A DNA stretch of 64,000 bases from Thermofilum sp. (lineage in GTDB: Archaea; Thermoproteota; Thermoprotei; Thermofilales; Thermofilaceae), in assembly GCA_038741495.1 (NCBI GenBank), contig JAVYKX010000002.1, positions 62,001 to 126,000 of the forward strand, in the 5' to 3' direction. Under the pieces are notes generated by a model. The model was not told the DNA's origin. It made no database searches and saw only the letters and a list, made by a program, of their open reading frames with translations. Positions 16,990-25,605 of this stretch are shown here, one piece after another. Position 1 is the first letter of the stretch, and every line of letters starts with the position of its first letter. Both the position numbers and the translations under genes were made by a program.

Positions 16990-18006
16990 TCAGAGCATGA
17001 GAAAGGCTGAGAGCAGAGCAAGTGCAGCGACCGTGAGTTCAAGCAGAATATACAGCTTTACCACTTCCTCCTCTCTCCCATCCCCTCCGATTAACAGCGC
17101 TAGCCTGGTTAAGGTGAGCGGGGCTTTGGGGCTCCTACTAGCCCGCAGAGTGCCGTCGGGCTCAACGATCACCGGCCGCTCGGGAACGGTGCGATGCTCC
17201 CTGAAGCCTCTAAAGCTGACGAGCACCATGAAGCCGTTTACGACGTGCGGGAGAAGCAGTGTTAGTGCAATGAACTCGAGGTGCTCCACCACAGCTAATC
17301 CACCAAGCAAGGCTCCCAGGAAGAGGCTACCGCTATCGCCGTTGAAAACCCTGGCTGGGTACGCATTGTACGGGTAGTAAGCCGCTAGCACCCCGACGAG
17401 AAGCAGGGAGAGTATGAGCGCGGTTTCTCTTCCTAGAAAGGCGGAGATCAAGGCTAGAGTGGAGAAGGCGACGAGCATCGTCCCAGGTGTGATCCCGTTG
17501 AGAACATCCAGCATATTAACTACGTTCGCGGGGCCCGCAACGGCTAGTGGTAGGAGGATCCAGTAGATCAGAGTGATTCTGAGCTGCCCTATAACGGGGA
17601 GAGCAGGCCTCCCCCAGTTTATCAGATGGGGGTCCAGGAGGGCGGTAAGTGCTATGGGAACTATCCCTAAGATAGTTAGAGCGGTTTTAGTTAAACCTCC
17701 AAGAACTTTCAGATCGTCGACTAGCCCTACACCGAAACAAATAGCTGCAGCACTCATCACAACTAGGCCCTTCAGGAACGAAGCGCTTAACCCTTGCAAA
17801 ACAAGCCAGGCGGTAAGACCGCTCAACACCCCTATGAAGATGATTACGCCACCTGCGTGAACGACTTCTGGCTTGCCGGGCTTGTGCGCATCGGGCCTGA
17901 CTATCCCCCTAGACTTGAGATAGCGAAGCATGTGAGGCGCCACCACTTTCACCACCAGGTAGCCGACAGCAGCTGCAACCACCCCGGTCAGCGCAGGTTG
18001 GTACAT
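16990..18006 (-). CDS. UDP-sugar:polyprenyl-phosphate sugar-1-phosphate transferase (GPT/MraY family)
   Basis: An integral membrane enzyme with about 9-10 helices. Family motifs are DAHKPGKPEVVHAGGVIIF near the start, VGLVDDLKVLGGLTK (acidic pair), NVVNMLDVLNGITPG, and FNGDSGSLFLGALLG. It would load the first sugar of the protein N-glycan onto a dolichol-type lipid (compare Alg7). ATG 18006 is preferred: a longer frame to 18075 would run into the trmJ gene and adds no conserved residues. Confidence 0.88.
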   Translation of the reverse strand: MYQPALTGVVAAAVGYLVVKVVAPHMLRYLKSRGIVRPDAHKPGKPEVVHAGGVIIFIGVLSGLTAWLVLQGLSASFLKGLVVMSAAAICFGVGLVDDLKVLGGLTKTALTILGIVPIALTALLDPHLINWGRPALPVIGQLRITLIYWILLPLAVAGPANVVNMLDVLNGITPGTMLVAFSTLALISAFLGRETALILSLLLVGVLAAYYPYNAYPARVFNGDSGSLFLGALLGGLAVVEHLEFIALTLLLPHVVNGFMVLVSFRGFREHRTVPERPVIVEPDGTLRASRSPKAPLTLTRLALLIGGDGREEEVVKLYILLELTVAALALLSAFLML

Positions 18007-18031
18007 TCCCCCACCACCGGTCACTGCATGG

Positions 18032-18805
18032 TTACTTGCTCGCAGCGCCCTGCCTCTCTCTAAGCAGCCTCTCAATAACTCTTGCGCTATCTCCCATGAA
18101 ACCGAAGAGGACTCTCAGGTCAGCCTTAGATACTCTGCTTTCCGAGAGAAACCTCTTCACTACTAGCTCGCTTCCTCTGATGCGCTGGTCATCGTAACCT
18201 AGCAGTTCGCCAAGCCTCCTGAGAGTCCTGAAGAAAGCCTCTAGCTCATCTCTCGCGGGACGCTCCAGCCTGTAAGGAGCAGGGCTTACGGCTGCGTTGA
18301 AGACCTCGTACAGGAGGATGGCAGCCGCGTGCGAAGCGTTCAGAGATGGGTAGGCGGGATTCGCATCTATAGTGACGATGACGTCGCAGGCTGAGAGCTC
18401 TTCGCGCGTCAGGCCGATATCCTCTCTGCCTATAACTAGCGCCTTACGCCCACTCGCCTCGACCAGCAAGCTAGCAAGTTCCTTCGGGGTTAAGTACCTT
18501 CTGAGCGCCCCGCTACCCTTCACACCTGTGCTGCAAGCCACCAGGTCATGGCTCTTCACCACTTCCTCAAAGCTATCGACAATGAACGCGGCTTCCACGA
18601 TCTCCGCTGCATGCATCGCGTACTTCCTAGCCTCTATCCCGAGCTCGCAGCGCGGCCTAACGACAATAAGCCTCTCGAAGCAGAAGTTCTTCATACATCT
18701 GGCAAGGTACCCTACGTTCTGGTCGTAAAGAGGTTCCACGAAAACTACCGATATCTCTCTCAACCTCTCATCGCAGCTTTTACCGCTGCCCGCTATAGCG
18801 GTCAC
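18032..18805 (-). CDS. trmJ: tRNA 2'-O-methyltransferase, TrmJ-like SPOUT family
   Basis: The SPOUT motifs are present: VVFVEPLYDQNVGYLARCMK, ARKYAMHAAEIVEAA, ALVIGREDIGLTREEL, and NPAYPSLNASHAAAILLYEV. The C-terminal half (GYDDQ...SKADLRVLFGFMG) matches the TrmJ extension. It methylates ribose at position 32 of tRNA in known members. A TATA-like ATTTAAGG on the minus strand, about 29 bases before GTG 18805, fits a leaderless start. Confidence 0.88.
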   Translation of the reverse strand: MTAIAGSGKSCDERLREISVVFVEPLYDQNVGYLARCMKNFCFERLIVVRPRCELGIEARKYAMHAAEIVEAAFIVDSFEEVVKSHDLVACSTGVKGSGALRRYLTPKELASLLVEASGRKALVIGREDIGLTREELSACDVIVTIDANPAYPSLNASHAAAILLYEVFNAAVSPAPYRLERPARDELEAFFRTLRRLGELLGYDDQRIRGSELVVKRFLSESRVSKADLRVLFGFMGDSARVIERLLRERQGAASK

Positions 18806-19115
18806 CCGTGCTCGGGATACGAATAAGATCCTTAAATCATAAGCAGGGTAGAACTCTGCTGAAACTCATGAGCGATTCTCCGCGCACCGTTCGAAGAGCA
18901 CCCTCCACGAGCTTCACCCCGTGGCTGCGAAGCCCGTGTAGAGGGTGAGCCAGCCACCCCTCAGCCTCATGAGCACCGTGCGCCCCGAGGTGCTGAACGT
19001 CACGCTCACCGGCTCCAAGCCGCAGTTTTAAACCTTCACCTCGCGCGGAGGCGGTGCTGCGCTGCGCTAGCCCTAGAGCACGAGAGAGAAAAAAGGAGGA
19101 ATAGCTTGAGGGTTT
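18806..19115. other. Intergenic stretch with foldable repeats and short coding-like frames
   Basis: No gene that I recognise. Two foldable units are visible: CACCCTC...GAGGGTG enclosing CCACG/CGTGG (about 18899-18952), and GAGCC...GGCTC enclosing AGCACC/GGTGCT (about 18954-19016). A palindromic GTTTTAAAC lies near 19026. On the minus strand a 37-codon frame ends GGWLTLYTGFAATG, which resembles the end of a protein. This could be a structured RNA, a decayed gene, or both. Confidence 0.35.
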
Positions 19116-19253
19116 TCAGCGGGGTAGGGCTTCCTCTAGTACCTGCTTAACTTTTTCCTCGAGAAGCTTCCCCGCGTGGAGGAAGGTCGCGCCCTCCTCT
19201 GTGACAACCCTCACGTCTTCCGGCGGGATAATGTTCCCAGCCCTCAGCGCCAC
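19116..19253 (-). CDS. Short ORF or gene remnant ending in an amphipathic helix
   Basis: A 45-codon frame from GTG 19253. Its body (LRAGNIIPPEDVRVVTEEGA, then a Lys/Glu-rich helix EEKVKQVLEEALPR) has a convincing amino-acid pattern, but I cannot name it. Upstream the frame stays open into the GC-rich stretch, where the translation is low-complexity and unlikely to be protein. It may be a true small protein or the 3' end of a broken gene. Confidence 0.4.
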   Translation of the reverse strand: MALRAGNIIPPEDVRVVTEEGATFLHAGKLLEEKVKQVLEEALPR

Positions 19254-19255
19254 CA

Positions 19256-19492
19256 CCAACCCCCGGGGCCTAGGCCCCCGGGGAGAGCCCCCTATCCCGG
19301 GACGCGGCCGGGCTCTGCGCTCGGCCAAGTGCCCGGGGGCTCCGCGCGCGACGAGGGGGTGAGCAGCCGGGAGGCGCTCCGGCGACGGAGCGCTGAAAGG
19401 CGCGAGCAGGCCGCCATGGGCGGCGGCCGCCCCCATGACCCGCCCTGGTCTCCCGCGAGGAGGTGCAGGGCGGGCCCGGAGGCGAAAAGCCT
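19256..19492 (+). ncRNA. Candidate structured RNA, very GC-rich, family unknown
   Basis: This stretch has the high GC expected of stable RNA in a hyperthermophile, like the SRP and 5S RNAs here. It is dense in perfect stems: GAGCCC/GGGCTC, GCGCTCCG-GCGA-CGGAGCGC (a GNRA tetraloop on the plus strand), GGCCGCC/GGCGGCC, and CCCGCCCTG/CAGGGCGGG closing an inner CTCC/GGAG. The tetraloop favours the plus strand. It lacks the GAGGAAAG and ACAGAA landmarks of RNase P RNA, has no tRNA T-arm, and is not rRNA. Its function is unknown. Confidence 0.4.
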
Positions 19493-19522
19493 ATGAAGGG
19501 GAGATGAGCACCGGCGCGGATC

Positions 19523-21154
19523 ATGAGCGATAAGTTCGGTGAGCTCAAGCGGGCCTACAAGCTGGTATTTGCGCTTCCTCGCAGCGAAGCGCTCGCGGCT
19601 ACGATCCTGGCGCTGACCCTGCTCTGCTTTTTAGCTGCCAGCGCGGTCGACGCTACCCGTTCCTTCATGGGGGCGGCAACCAGCGCTGCTTTGACGGTTC
19701 TAGTAGGAAGAATCGTTGACAGCGCGATTATTACTTGGAGAAGGGCGGGCGGCTTCTACGCGGTATTCCTCCTATCTTCGGTATTCTTCCTGCTGCTGAG
19801 CGGGAGCGCGTATCCGGGAGCTCTCCTCGCAGCGCTGTTAGGCTTCTTGTTTCTATCCGCTACTTCAGGCCCCCTGAAGGCGGCCTTACCACTCTTCTCA
19901 TTCCTGGCAGCGCTGAGCGTGCTAGCTGGCCGCGTTGCTGCTATTTTCAGCGTTATAGCCCTCGGCTACGTGCTGGTTGTTCTGGGAGGATTAGCCCTTA
20001 TCGACTACAGGGTTAAGAAGACTACGGGTGTCAGCGGCATAGCGCTCTTGAGAGGATTTCTAAGGTACATACTCTCCGGTGAGAAACGCTCTCTCGAGGA
20101 GGCTCTCGCAGGTCTTTCTTCCGAGAGGGTACTGAACCTGCACCTATTTGACTTCGAGAACTCGGAAGGCGACCTCATCGGAAGGATTATCGTGTCGGAG
20201 ATCCACCCCGGACCCTTCAGGGACCTAGGCAGCAGTGGGTTGCCTCGCGAGGTGATAGCAGCTCACGGATCCCTACCTGTACTCTACCTGAAAGCCCCCT
20301 CTTCGCACGCGGAGAACCTAGCCTTCTCCGACGAGGTGAGCAGGCTGGTAAGAGAGCTTATGCAAACGGGTAGGGCGGAAGCACACTACAACTACGCGCG
20401 AATCGGGGTTGCGGCAAGGGGTAGGTTCAGAGTTGTAGTGCTCTCCTTCGACCACGTGAGCCTAGCTTTCATTGACCCGCTGGTGCCAATGGAGGATCTT
20501 TCCCACTACTTGAGTAGACTGCTCTCACTTCAAGGAGTGGTGGCTGTTGATACTCACAGCATGATTTCGAAAGACTACAGTGTACTGGAAAAACCTACTA
20601 CAAATCTCCAAGAATACTACGAAGTTTTTTCCGCGTTGGCAGAAGCTTTAGAGAAACCCAGGGGAGAGGGGTCCCTGCGGGCAGCCTTTAAGCGTGTAGA
20701 CTACTCCGACGGCATATCTGTAGCTCCTGGAGGAGTCTCCTGCGCTGTCCTCTCAGTCGGCAGCCTCAGAGTGGGAATAGTGAGCATAGATAGCAATAAC
20801 GTTCAGGCAGACTTCAAACCTGTTCTGCTGAAATCTCTCGAGAGGCATGTCAGCGTACCGATAGTGGCATCAACAGACACGCACTTGTTGACGGGACGTA
20901 GAACAGGTGTCGAGTACTACCCTGCAGGATCCACCTCGCCCGACCGGCTGCTAAGCACCTGCCTGGAGTGCATCGAAGAAGCGGCTGAAAAACTAGAAGA
21001 AGCTAAGGTAGGCTACACAGTCTTTCCATTTAAGTCGCTGTACACCAGCGGCGACCTTCTAGAAGAGATCTCTCGCGTATCGCGGGGAAACGTGCTCATA
21101 GGGATAGGGTTGATCACCCTAGCTGTAGCAGCATCAGCGCTTGCCCTCCTCTAA
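19523..21154 (+). CDS. DUF2070 membrane protein
   Basis: A 543-residue protein with about 6-7 N-terminal membrane helices (residues 20-165), a large soluble part, and one C-terminal helix (about 525-543). The soluble part has the DUF2070 motifs: SEIHPGPFRDLGSSGLPREV, a VVAVDTHS segment, VGIVSIDSNN and VASTDTHLLTG. The His/Asp pattern suggests a metal-dependent enzyme on the membrane face, but no function is established for the family. It is convergent with operon 2 and overlaps its end by 21 bases. Confidence 0.85.
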   Translation: MSDKFGELKRAYKLVFALPRSEALAATILALTLLCFLAASAVDATRSFMGAATSAALTVLVGRIVDSAIITWRRAGGFYAVFLLSSVFFLLLSGSAYPGALLAALLGFLFLSATSGPLKAALPLFSFLAALSVLAGRVAAIFSVIALGYVLVVLGGLALIDYRVKKTTGVSGIALLRGFLRYILSGEKRSLEEALAGLSSERVLNLHLFDFENSEGDLIGRIIVSEIHPGPFRDLGSSGLPREVIAAHGSLPVLYLKAPSSHAENLAFSDEVSRLVRELMQTGRAEAHYNYARIGVAARGRFRVVVLSFDHVSLAFIDPLVPMEDLSHYLSRLLSLQGVVAVDTHSMISKDYSVLEKPTTNLQEYYEVFSALAEALEKPRGEGSLRAAFKRVDYSDGISVAPGGVSCAVLSVGSLRVGIVSIDSNNVQADFKPVLLKSLERHVSVPIVASTDTHLLTGRRTGVEYYPAGSTSPDRLLSTCLECIEEAAEKLEEAKVGYTVFPFKSLYTSGDLLEEISRVSRGNVLIGIGLITLAVAASALALL

Positions 21155-22042
21155 GAGCTCCGCAATCCTGTCCCACTTCTCGTCAACCTCGCGCTGCAGC
21201 TTCTCTACCTCCTCCTGGCTGAGGTGTGAGAAGCGCCCCTGCAGCCTGAGGTATTCTGCAACAGGTCTTCTCTTACTCTTATCCAGCAGGCCGGCGCTGG
21301 GACCCGTAAGCCTGAAGACCCCCTTCTCGACCTCGTAGAGTACCCACATGCCGGTCAGCACCGCAAGCTTGGCAATCTCAACTGTGAGGCGTGGCTCGTA
21401 CCTCCAGCCCGGCGGGCAGGGGGCTAGCGCGTGCAGGTACTTCAACCCGCCGCTAATGGACGCGGCCTTTTTGACCTTGTAAGCAATATCGCTCGGGTAA
21501 GCAGGGGATAGCGTGGCTACGTATGGTACGCGGTGCGAGATCATGATTCCGGGAAGATCCTTCTTGAACCCGGGGTTCCCGCTCGGTGTGGTCGTAGTCC
21601 ATGCTCCGTAAGGTGTCGACCCGGACTTCTGAATACCCGTGTTCATGTACGCTTCGTTATCATAGCAAATGTAGATGAAGTTGTGGCCCCGCTCCGCGGC
21701 GCCGCTTAACGCTTGAAGACCTATATCGACAGTTCCCCCGTCTCCGGCCCACACGACGACGTTTCCAGGCCTCTCCAACCTAGCTAAAGCCTCCACCACA
21801 CCGGAAGCCGCTGCCGCGCTCGCTGCGAAAGCTATGTGGAGAACCGGCACCCGGAAAGCGCTTTTCGGGTGTGGGCCCGCAATTACCGAAGTGCAAGATG
21901 CGGGTATCACCAGGTACGTGTTGGGTCCGAGCGCTTTGAGCACGTGCCGTAACAGGAGCATCGCCCCACAGCCGGGGCAGGCCGCGTGCCCCCGCTCCAA
22001 GTACTCTTCTCTAGGGAAAGCGCGGTGCGCCATCCTCCTCAC
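21134..22042 (-). CDS. 2-oxoacid:ferredoxin oxidoreductase, beta subunit (operon 2)
   Basis: Paralogue of the operon 1 beta subunit, 302 residues: ACPGCGAM start, TPP motif AGDGGTVDIGLQALSGAAER, CYDNEAYMNTGIQKSGSTPY, and APCPPGW. Compared with operon 1 it lacks a stretch of about 10 residues after the GDGGT region. The substrate is not evident; branched-chain or other 2-oxoacids (VOR type) are possible because the alpha subunit is clearly different from operon 1. The start overlaps the alpha stop by 4 bases. Confidence 0.9.
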   Translation of the reverse strand: MRRMAHRAFPREEYLERGHAACPGCGAMLLLRHVLKALGPNTYLVIPASCTSVIAGPHPKSAFRVPVLHIAFAASAAAASGVVEALARLERPGNVVVWAGDGGTVDIGLQALSGAAERGHNFIYICYDNEAYMNTGIQKSGSTPYGAWTTTTPSGNPGFKKDLPGIMISHRVPYVATLSPAYPSDIAYKVKKAASISGGLKYLHALAPCPPGWRYEPRLTVEIAKLAVLTGMWVLYEVEKGVFRLTGPSAGLLDKSKRRPVAEYLRLQGRFSHLSQEEVEKLQREVDEKWDRIAELLEEGKR

Positions 22043-23190
22043 CTCTCCACCTGCCAGAAGAAGACTCCGCTCCCCTTTTCTGCCAGCTTGTACATGTTTA
22101 TCACATCTCCAGCGGTCACATCTGCGCCTCCTACACCTGCTGATATGTCGACTAGAGCCGCTGCCACGTTTCGAAGCTGCAGTGCGGTTGCCACGTCAGC
22201 TGCTAGAGGGCTGGCAGCACCAAGCGCGGACGACCTCGAAATTACCACAACCCGCTCTTTACCCTTAAGAGCTTCCGCTAGAGATTCGTAGGGGAATGGT
22301 CTGTAGAGCCAAAGCTTTAGAGCGCCGACCCTTTGACCCTCCCTCCTTAGCGTGTCGACGGCACCGACGACCTCGCCGAATATCGAGCCCATAACTACGA
22401 AGACCATGTGAGCGTCATCGCAGCGATAGCATTCGAAGCCCCTCGAGTAATCTCTCCCGGAAACCTCCCCGAGCTTAGCTGCAGCATCTCTGAATACTTT
22501 CAGCGCCTCTAAAGCGGCGAGCTTCATGGCCTTCCTGATCTTCAAGTACTCCTCGGGGTAGGCCAAGTTCCCCAGCGAAGCCGGGTCCTCAAAGCTAAGA
22601 GGCGGCTTCCAGGCCCCCTTCGGTGGGAGGAGATCTGGCGCTCTCTCGATGAGCTGAACCGGCTCGTAGGTGTGAGAAACTTCAAAAGCATCCCAGGCGA
22701 CGGCCGTCGGAAGCGAAACTCTGGGGTTTTCGGAAAGCATGTAGGCTAGAAGAGTGAAATCGTAAACTTCTTGTGCGTTTGATGCGAAAAGCAGGTTCCA
22801 GCCACTATCTCTGAGCGTGTAGAAGTCCGCATGGTCGCTCCAGATATTCCACGGCGGGCCTATGGCCCTGGTCACCAGGCCCATAACTATCGGCAACCTA
22901 GCTCCAGCAGCCCACCAGACAACCTCGTACATGTACAGGAGCCCGTGAGAGGATGTTGCAGTGTACGTGCGCGCCCCTACGCTAGCCGCGCCTATCAGGG
23001 CAGCCATGGCGCTGTGCTCGGACTCTACCCTAACGAACTTAGCCTTCAGCTCCCCCGCATCTATGAAGTCCGCTAGCTTCTCGATAACCGTGGTTTGGGG
23101 AGTAATCGGGTATGCTGATATCACGTCGGGCTGGGCTTCCCTCACAGCGTACGCCGCAGCGTAGTTGCCTGTCAGAAGAAGCGCTCTCAT
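22039..23190 (-). CDS. 2-oxoacid:ferredoxin oxidoreductase, alpha subunit (operon 2)
   Basis: The alpha paralogue has YPITPQTTVIEKLADFI, SEHSAMAALIGAASVGART, TSSHGLLYMYE, GPPWNIWSDHADFYTLRDSG and a C-terminal transketolase-like domain. The loop differs from operon 1 (GPPWNIW versus SPNINIHC), suggesting another 2-oxoacid. ATG 23190 is used: it overlaps the delta-subunit stop by 4 bases, whereas the longer frame to 23238 lies inside that gene. Confidence 0.9.
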   Translation of the reverse strand: MRALLLTGNYAAAYAVREAQPDVISAYPITPQTTVIEKLADFIDAGELKAKFVRVESEHSAMAALIGAASVGARTYTATSSHGLLYMYEVVWWAAGARLPIVMGLVTRAIGPPWNIWSDHADFYTLRDSGWNLLFASNAQEVYDFTLLAYMLSENPRVSLPTAVAWDAFEVSHTYEPVQLIERAPDLLPPKGAWKPPLSFEDPASLGNLAYPEEYLKIRKAMKLAALEALKVFRDAAAKLGEVSGRDYSRGFECYRCDDAHMVFVVMGSIFGEVVGAVDTLRREGQRVGALKLWLYRPFPYESLAEALKGKERVVVISRSSALGAASPLAADVATALQLRNVAAALVDISAGVGGADVTAGDVINMYKLAEKGSGVFFWQVER

Positions 23191-23444
23191 CGCTCCCTCA
23201 CCATTGTTATAGCTCCGAAAGGACACTCGTGCGCGCAAATCCCACAGCCCTTACAGTACTCGTAATCGATGAGAACCTTCTCCTCTCCTATCTCCACCAC
23301 GCCATCAGGGCAGAAGAGCCAGCAGACTCCGCAGAGCTTGCACTTAGAGCTGTCAACGACCGGCCTTTCCGCTCTCCAGCCTCCCGAGGCTACAACCCCC
23401 CTTTTAGGTCTCGCTAATAGAATCTCAACCACACTTCTCGACAA
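23187..23444 (-). CDS. 2-oxoacid:ferredoxin oxidoreductase, delta subunit (operon 2)
   Basis: An 85-residue two-cluster ferredoxin subunit: CKLCGVCWLFCPDG and CKGCGICAHECPFGA. The shorter N-terminal leader (RPKRGVVASGGWRAERPVV) differs from the operon 1 copy. It overlaps the gamma gene by 20 bases and the alpha gene by 4 bases, consistent with tight translational coupling. Confidence 0.92.
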   Translation of the reverse strand: MSRSVVEILLARPKRGVVASGGWRAERPVVDSSKCKLCGVCWLFCPDGVVEIGEEKVLIDYEYCKGCGICAHECPFGAITMVRER

Positions 23445-23985
23445 GTTTCCACCCCTCCTCCACGGCTTTTAAATTCTCGCTTAGCTTGGCCTTCACTTGC
23501 AGCTTAGTAGCCTCCAGCAGCTCGTCGAGGCTGACGAGACCTGAAACCCGCGCCACAGCGCCGACCATCGGCATGTTGACTAGAGGGATGCCGGCCAGCC
23601 TAAGGTTGAGCTCCTCCGCTATTCCGAGTGCATCAACACAGTACATCTCCTGCGCTACGCGAGAGAGCTCTTCTTCAAGCCTAGTAGAGTTGACTACTAC
23701 AGCTCCCGTGGGCTTAAGGAGCCCCTCGGGCTTAATGGTGCGAAGTAGAGTACTGTCAAGCACCGCGAGCAAATCTCCGCGCTGAACTCTAGACCGGGTG
23801 AGAATCCTCGTCTTAGCGATCCTGTTGTAAGCGAAGACAGGTGCGCCCCTTCTCTCAGCCCCGAAGAAAGGTATTGCGAGCGCGTAGTAGCCTCTAAGAA
23901 CTGCTGCCTGAGCCAGGATAAGCGCGGCGGTGACGCCTCCCTGGCCTCCGCGGCCGAGCCAGACGACATCAAATGTTCCATCCAT
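23425..23985 (-). CDS. 2-oxoacid:ferredoxin oxidoreductase, gamma subunit (operon 2)
   Basis: It starts DVVWLGRGGQGGVTAALILA and contains FFGAERRGAPVFAYNRI, the gamma-subunit signature. At 186 residues it is the usual size. It is the first gene of operon 2 and is divergent from the aminotransferase gene. Having its own gamma subunit means operon 2 is a self-contained enzyme, unlike the Thermococcales arrangement in which two enzymes share one gamma. Confidence 0.9.
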   Translation of the reverse strand: MDGTFDVVWLGRGGQGGVTAALILAQAAVLRGYYALAIPFFGAERRGAPVFAYNRIAKTRILTRSRVQRGDLLAVLDSTLLRTIKPEGLLKPTGAVVVNSTRLEEELSRVAQEMYCVDALGIAEELNLRLAGIPLVNMPMVGAVARVSGLVSLDELLEATKLQVKAKLSENLKAVEEGWKLVEKCG

Positions 23986-24013
23986 AACATTCTATGCAGA
24001 GAAGCTTGCTTCA

Positions 24014-24023
24014 CATTTATATT
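24014..24023 (+). promoter_or_regulatory. TATA box of the aminotransferase gene
   Basis: CATTTATATT is centred about 28 bases before ATG 24047, which indicates a leaderless transcript and fixes that start. Confidence 0.6.
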
Positions 24024-24046
24024 CTTGCTCCTACCTGTTAATATTG

Positions 24047-25384
24047 ATGAAGCCCAAGATAGTCGTTGAACCTCCAGGCCCTCAGGCTAGGGAGATTGCA
24101 CGCCGGGATAACGAGCTGATAATGCAGAGCTTTGCGAGATGGTATCCGCTCGTCGCAAGGAGAGCCTACGGGGTGTGGGTGGAGGACGTTGACGGTAATG
24201 TGTACCTGGACTTTAACTCCGGCATCGGCGTTAACAACACGGGGCACTGCCACCCGAAAGTCGTAGAGGCCATCAAGAAGCAAGCCGAGCTCCTTCTTCA
24301 TTACTCTCTCACCGACTTCCTTTACGAGCCGCCGGTGAGGCTTGCGGAGAAGCTTGTGGCGATAACGCCGGGAAGCTTCCCAAAGAAGGTTTTCTACGTG
24401 AACAGCGGTGCCGAAGCTATAGAGGCGAGCCTGAAGGTTTCGCGGGGGCACTTCCGCGGGAGCAGGCCTTACATCATCGCCTTCGCAGGCTCGTTCCACG
24501 GCAGGACGATGGGGGCGCTCAGCTTAACTTCCAGCAAGCCCGTGCAGAGGCGGCACTTCGCCCCCCTAGTTCCTGGCGTGTTTCACGTGCCCTATCCGTA
24601 CTGCTTCCGCTGCCCCTTCAAGCTCAGGTACCCGGATTGCAACTTGTGGTGTGTCGACTTCATCGAGGAGTGGCTTCTCAAGAAGTATGTTCCTCCCGAG
24701 GAAGTTTCCGCGATAGTCTTCGAACCCATCGCCGGGGAAGGGGGGTACATAGTTCCGCCGCCCGAGTTCTTCCCGCGTTTACGTAAGCTTGCGGACAAGT
24801 ACGGGATTCTGCTGGTTGACGACGAGGTGCAGGCAGGCATCGGCAGGACCGGGAGGTGGTTCGCCATAGAGAACTGGAACACCACCCCTGACATAATCGC
24901 TATCGCGAAAGGTATAGCGTCGGGTATGCCGCTTGGAGCTATCGTGAGCAGGGCCGACGTAGCTGACCTGCCGCCAGGCTCCCACGCAAGCACGTTCGGC
25001 GGTAACCCGGTCAGCTGCGCGGCAGCGTTAGCCACGCTGGAGGTCATCGAGGAGGAAAAACTCCTAGAAAATGCTAGGAGAGTGGGTGACTTCGCTAAGA
25101 AGAGACTAAGCGAGATCGCTTCCAGTGTAAGCGCCGTAGGAGACGTGAGGGGGATAGGCCTAATGATTGGTGTGGAGCTCGTGAAGCGGGACGGCTCGCC
25201 AAACCCCGAGCTTCTGCAAGCTACCATAGAGAAGGCGTTCAAGAAAGGCCTTTTGGTAATCGGTGCCGGCCTGAGCACCATTCGCGTCGCACCACCGCTC
25301 ATCATCACGCAGGATGAGATGGAGACGGGGTTGGAGATACTCGAAGAATCCCTCCGGGAAGCGGTGAAGGAGAAAGGCTGGTAG
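24047..25384 (+). CDS. Class III PLP-dependent aminotransferase (acetylornithine/4-aminobutyrate family)
   Basis: A fold-type I omega-aminotransferase of 445 residues. Motifs are VYLDFNSGIGVNNTGHCHPK, FYVNSGAEAIEASLK (PLP phosphate), FHGRTMGALSLT, the VFEPIAGEGGY region, LLVDDEVQAGIGRTG, and the Schiff-base lysine in IAIAKGIASGMPLGA. CPFKLRYPDCNLWCVDF is an archaeal-type Cys-bearing insertion. Members include 4-aminobutyrate and ornithine aminotransferases and archaeal amino-acid racemases; the substrate cannot be read from sequence. The canonical E(V/I)Q is seen as DDEVQ. The TATA position supports ATG 24047 over longer frames. Confidence 0.88.
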   Translation: MKPKIVVEPPGPQAREIARRDNELIMQSFARWYPLVARRAYGVWVEDVDGNVYLDFNSGIGVNNTGHCHPKVVEAIKKQAELLLHYSLTDFLYEPPVRLAEKLVAITPGSFPKKVFYVNSGAEAIEASLKVSRGHFRGSRPYIIAFAGSFHGRTMGALSLTSSKPVQRRHFAPLVPGVFHVPYPYCFRCPFKLRYPDCNLWCVDFIEEWLLKKYVPPEEVSAIVFEPIAGEGGYIVPPPEFFPRLRKLADKYGILLVDDEVQAGIGRTGRWFAIENWNTTPDIIAIAKGIASGMPLGAIVSRADVADLPPGSHASTFGGNPVSCAAALATLEVIEEEKLLENARRVGDFAKKRLSEIASSVSAVGDVRGIGLMIGVELVKRDGSPNPELLQATIEKAFKKGLLVIGAGLSTIRVAPPLIITQDEMETGLEILEESLREAVKEKGW

Positions 25385-25605
25385 CGCAACTCCCCAGAGC
25401 ACCTCGAAAGTTTCTCTACCCTATAAAGACGGTACAGCTCCCGGCTCCTTTCTCAATATTCCTCATCAAGCCCTACGACCTCCCTTCGGAAGGAGCTGCG
25501 ATTAAAGCTTAGCGGATCCTCAGAGGCTCAGGGCCTATGAGGGGGAATAGCACCTCGCGGAACAACCAGGCAGCGGCTACGCTTCGGTTAAAGTCGAGGA
25601 ATTGA

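Noticed and set aside
19116-19492. RNase P RNA
   Set aside because: The universal GAGGAAAG and ACAGAA segments are absent on both strands; kept only as an unknown RNA candidate.
24592-25389. 265-codon minus-strand frame
   Set aside because: Ser/Pro-rich mirror of the aminotransferase gene, which has a full set of family motifs on the plus strand.
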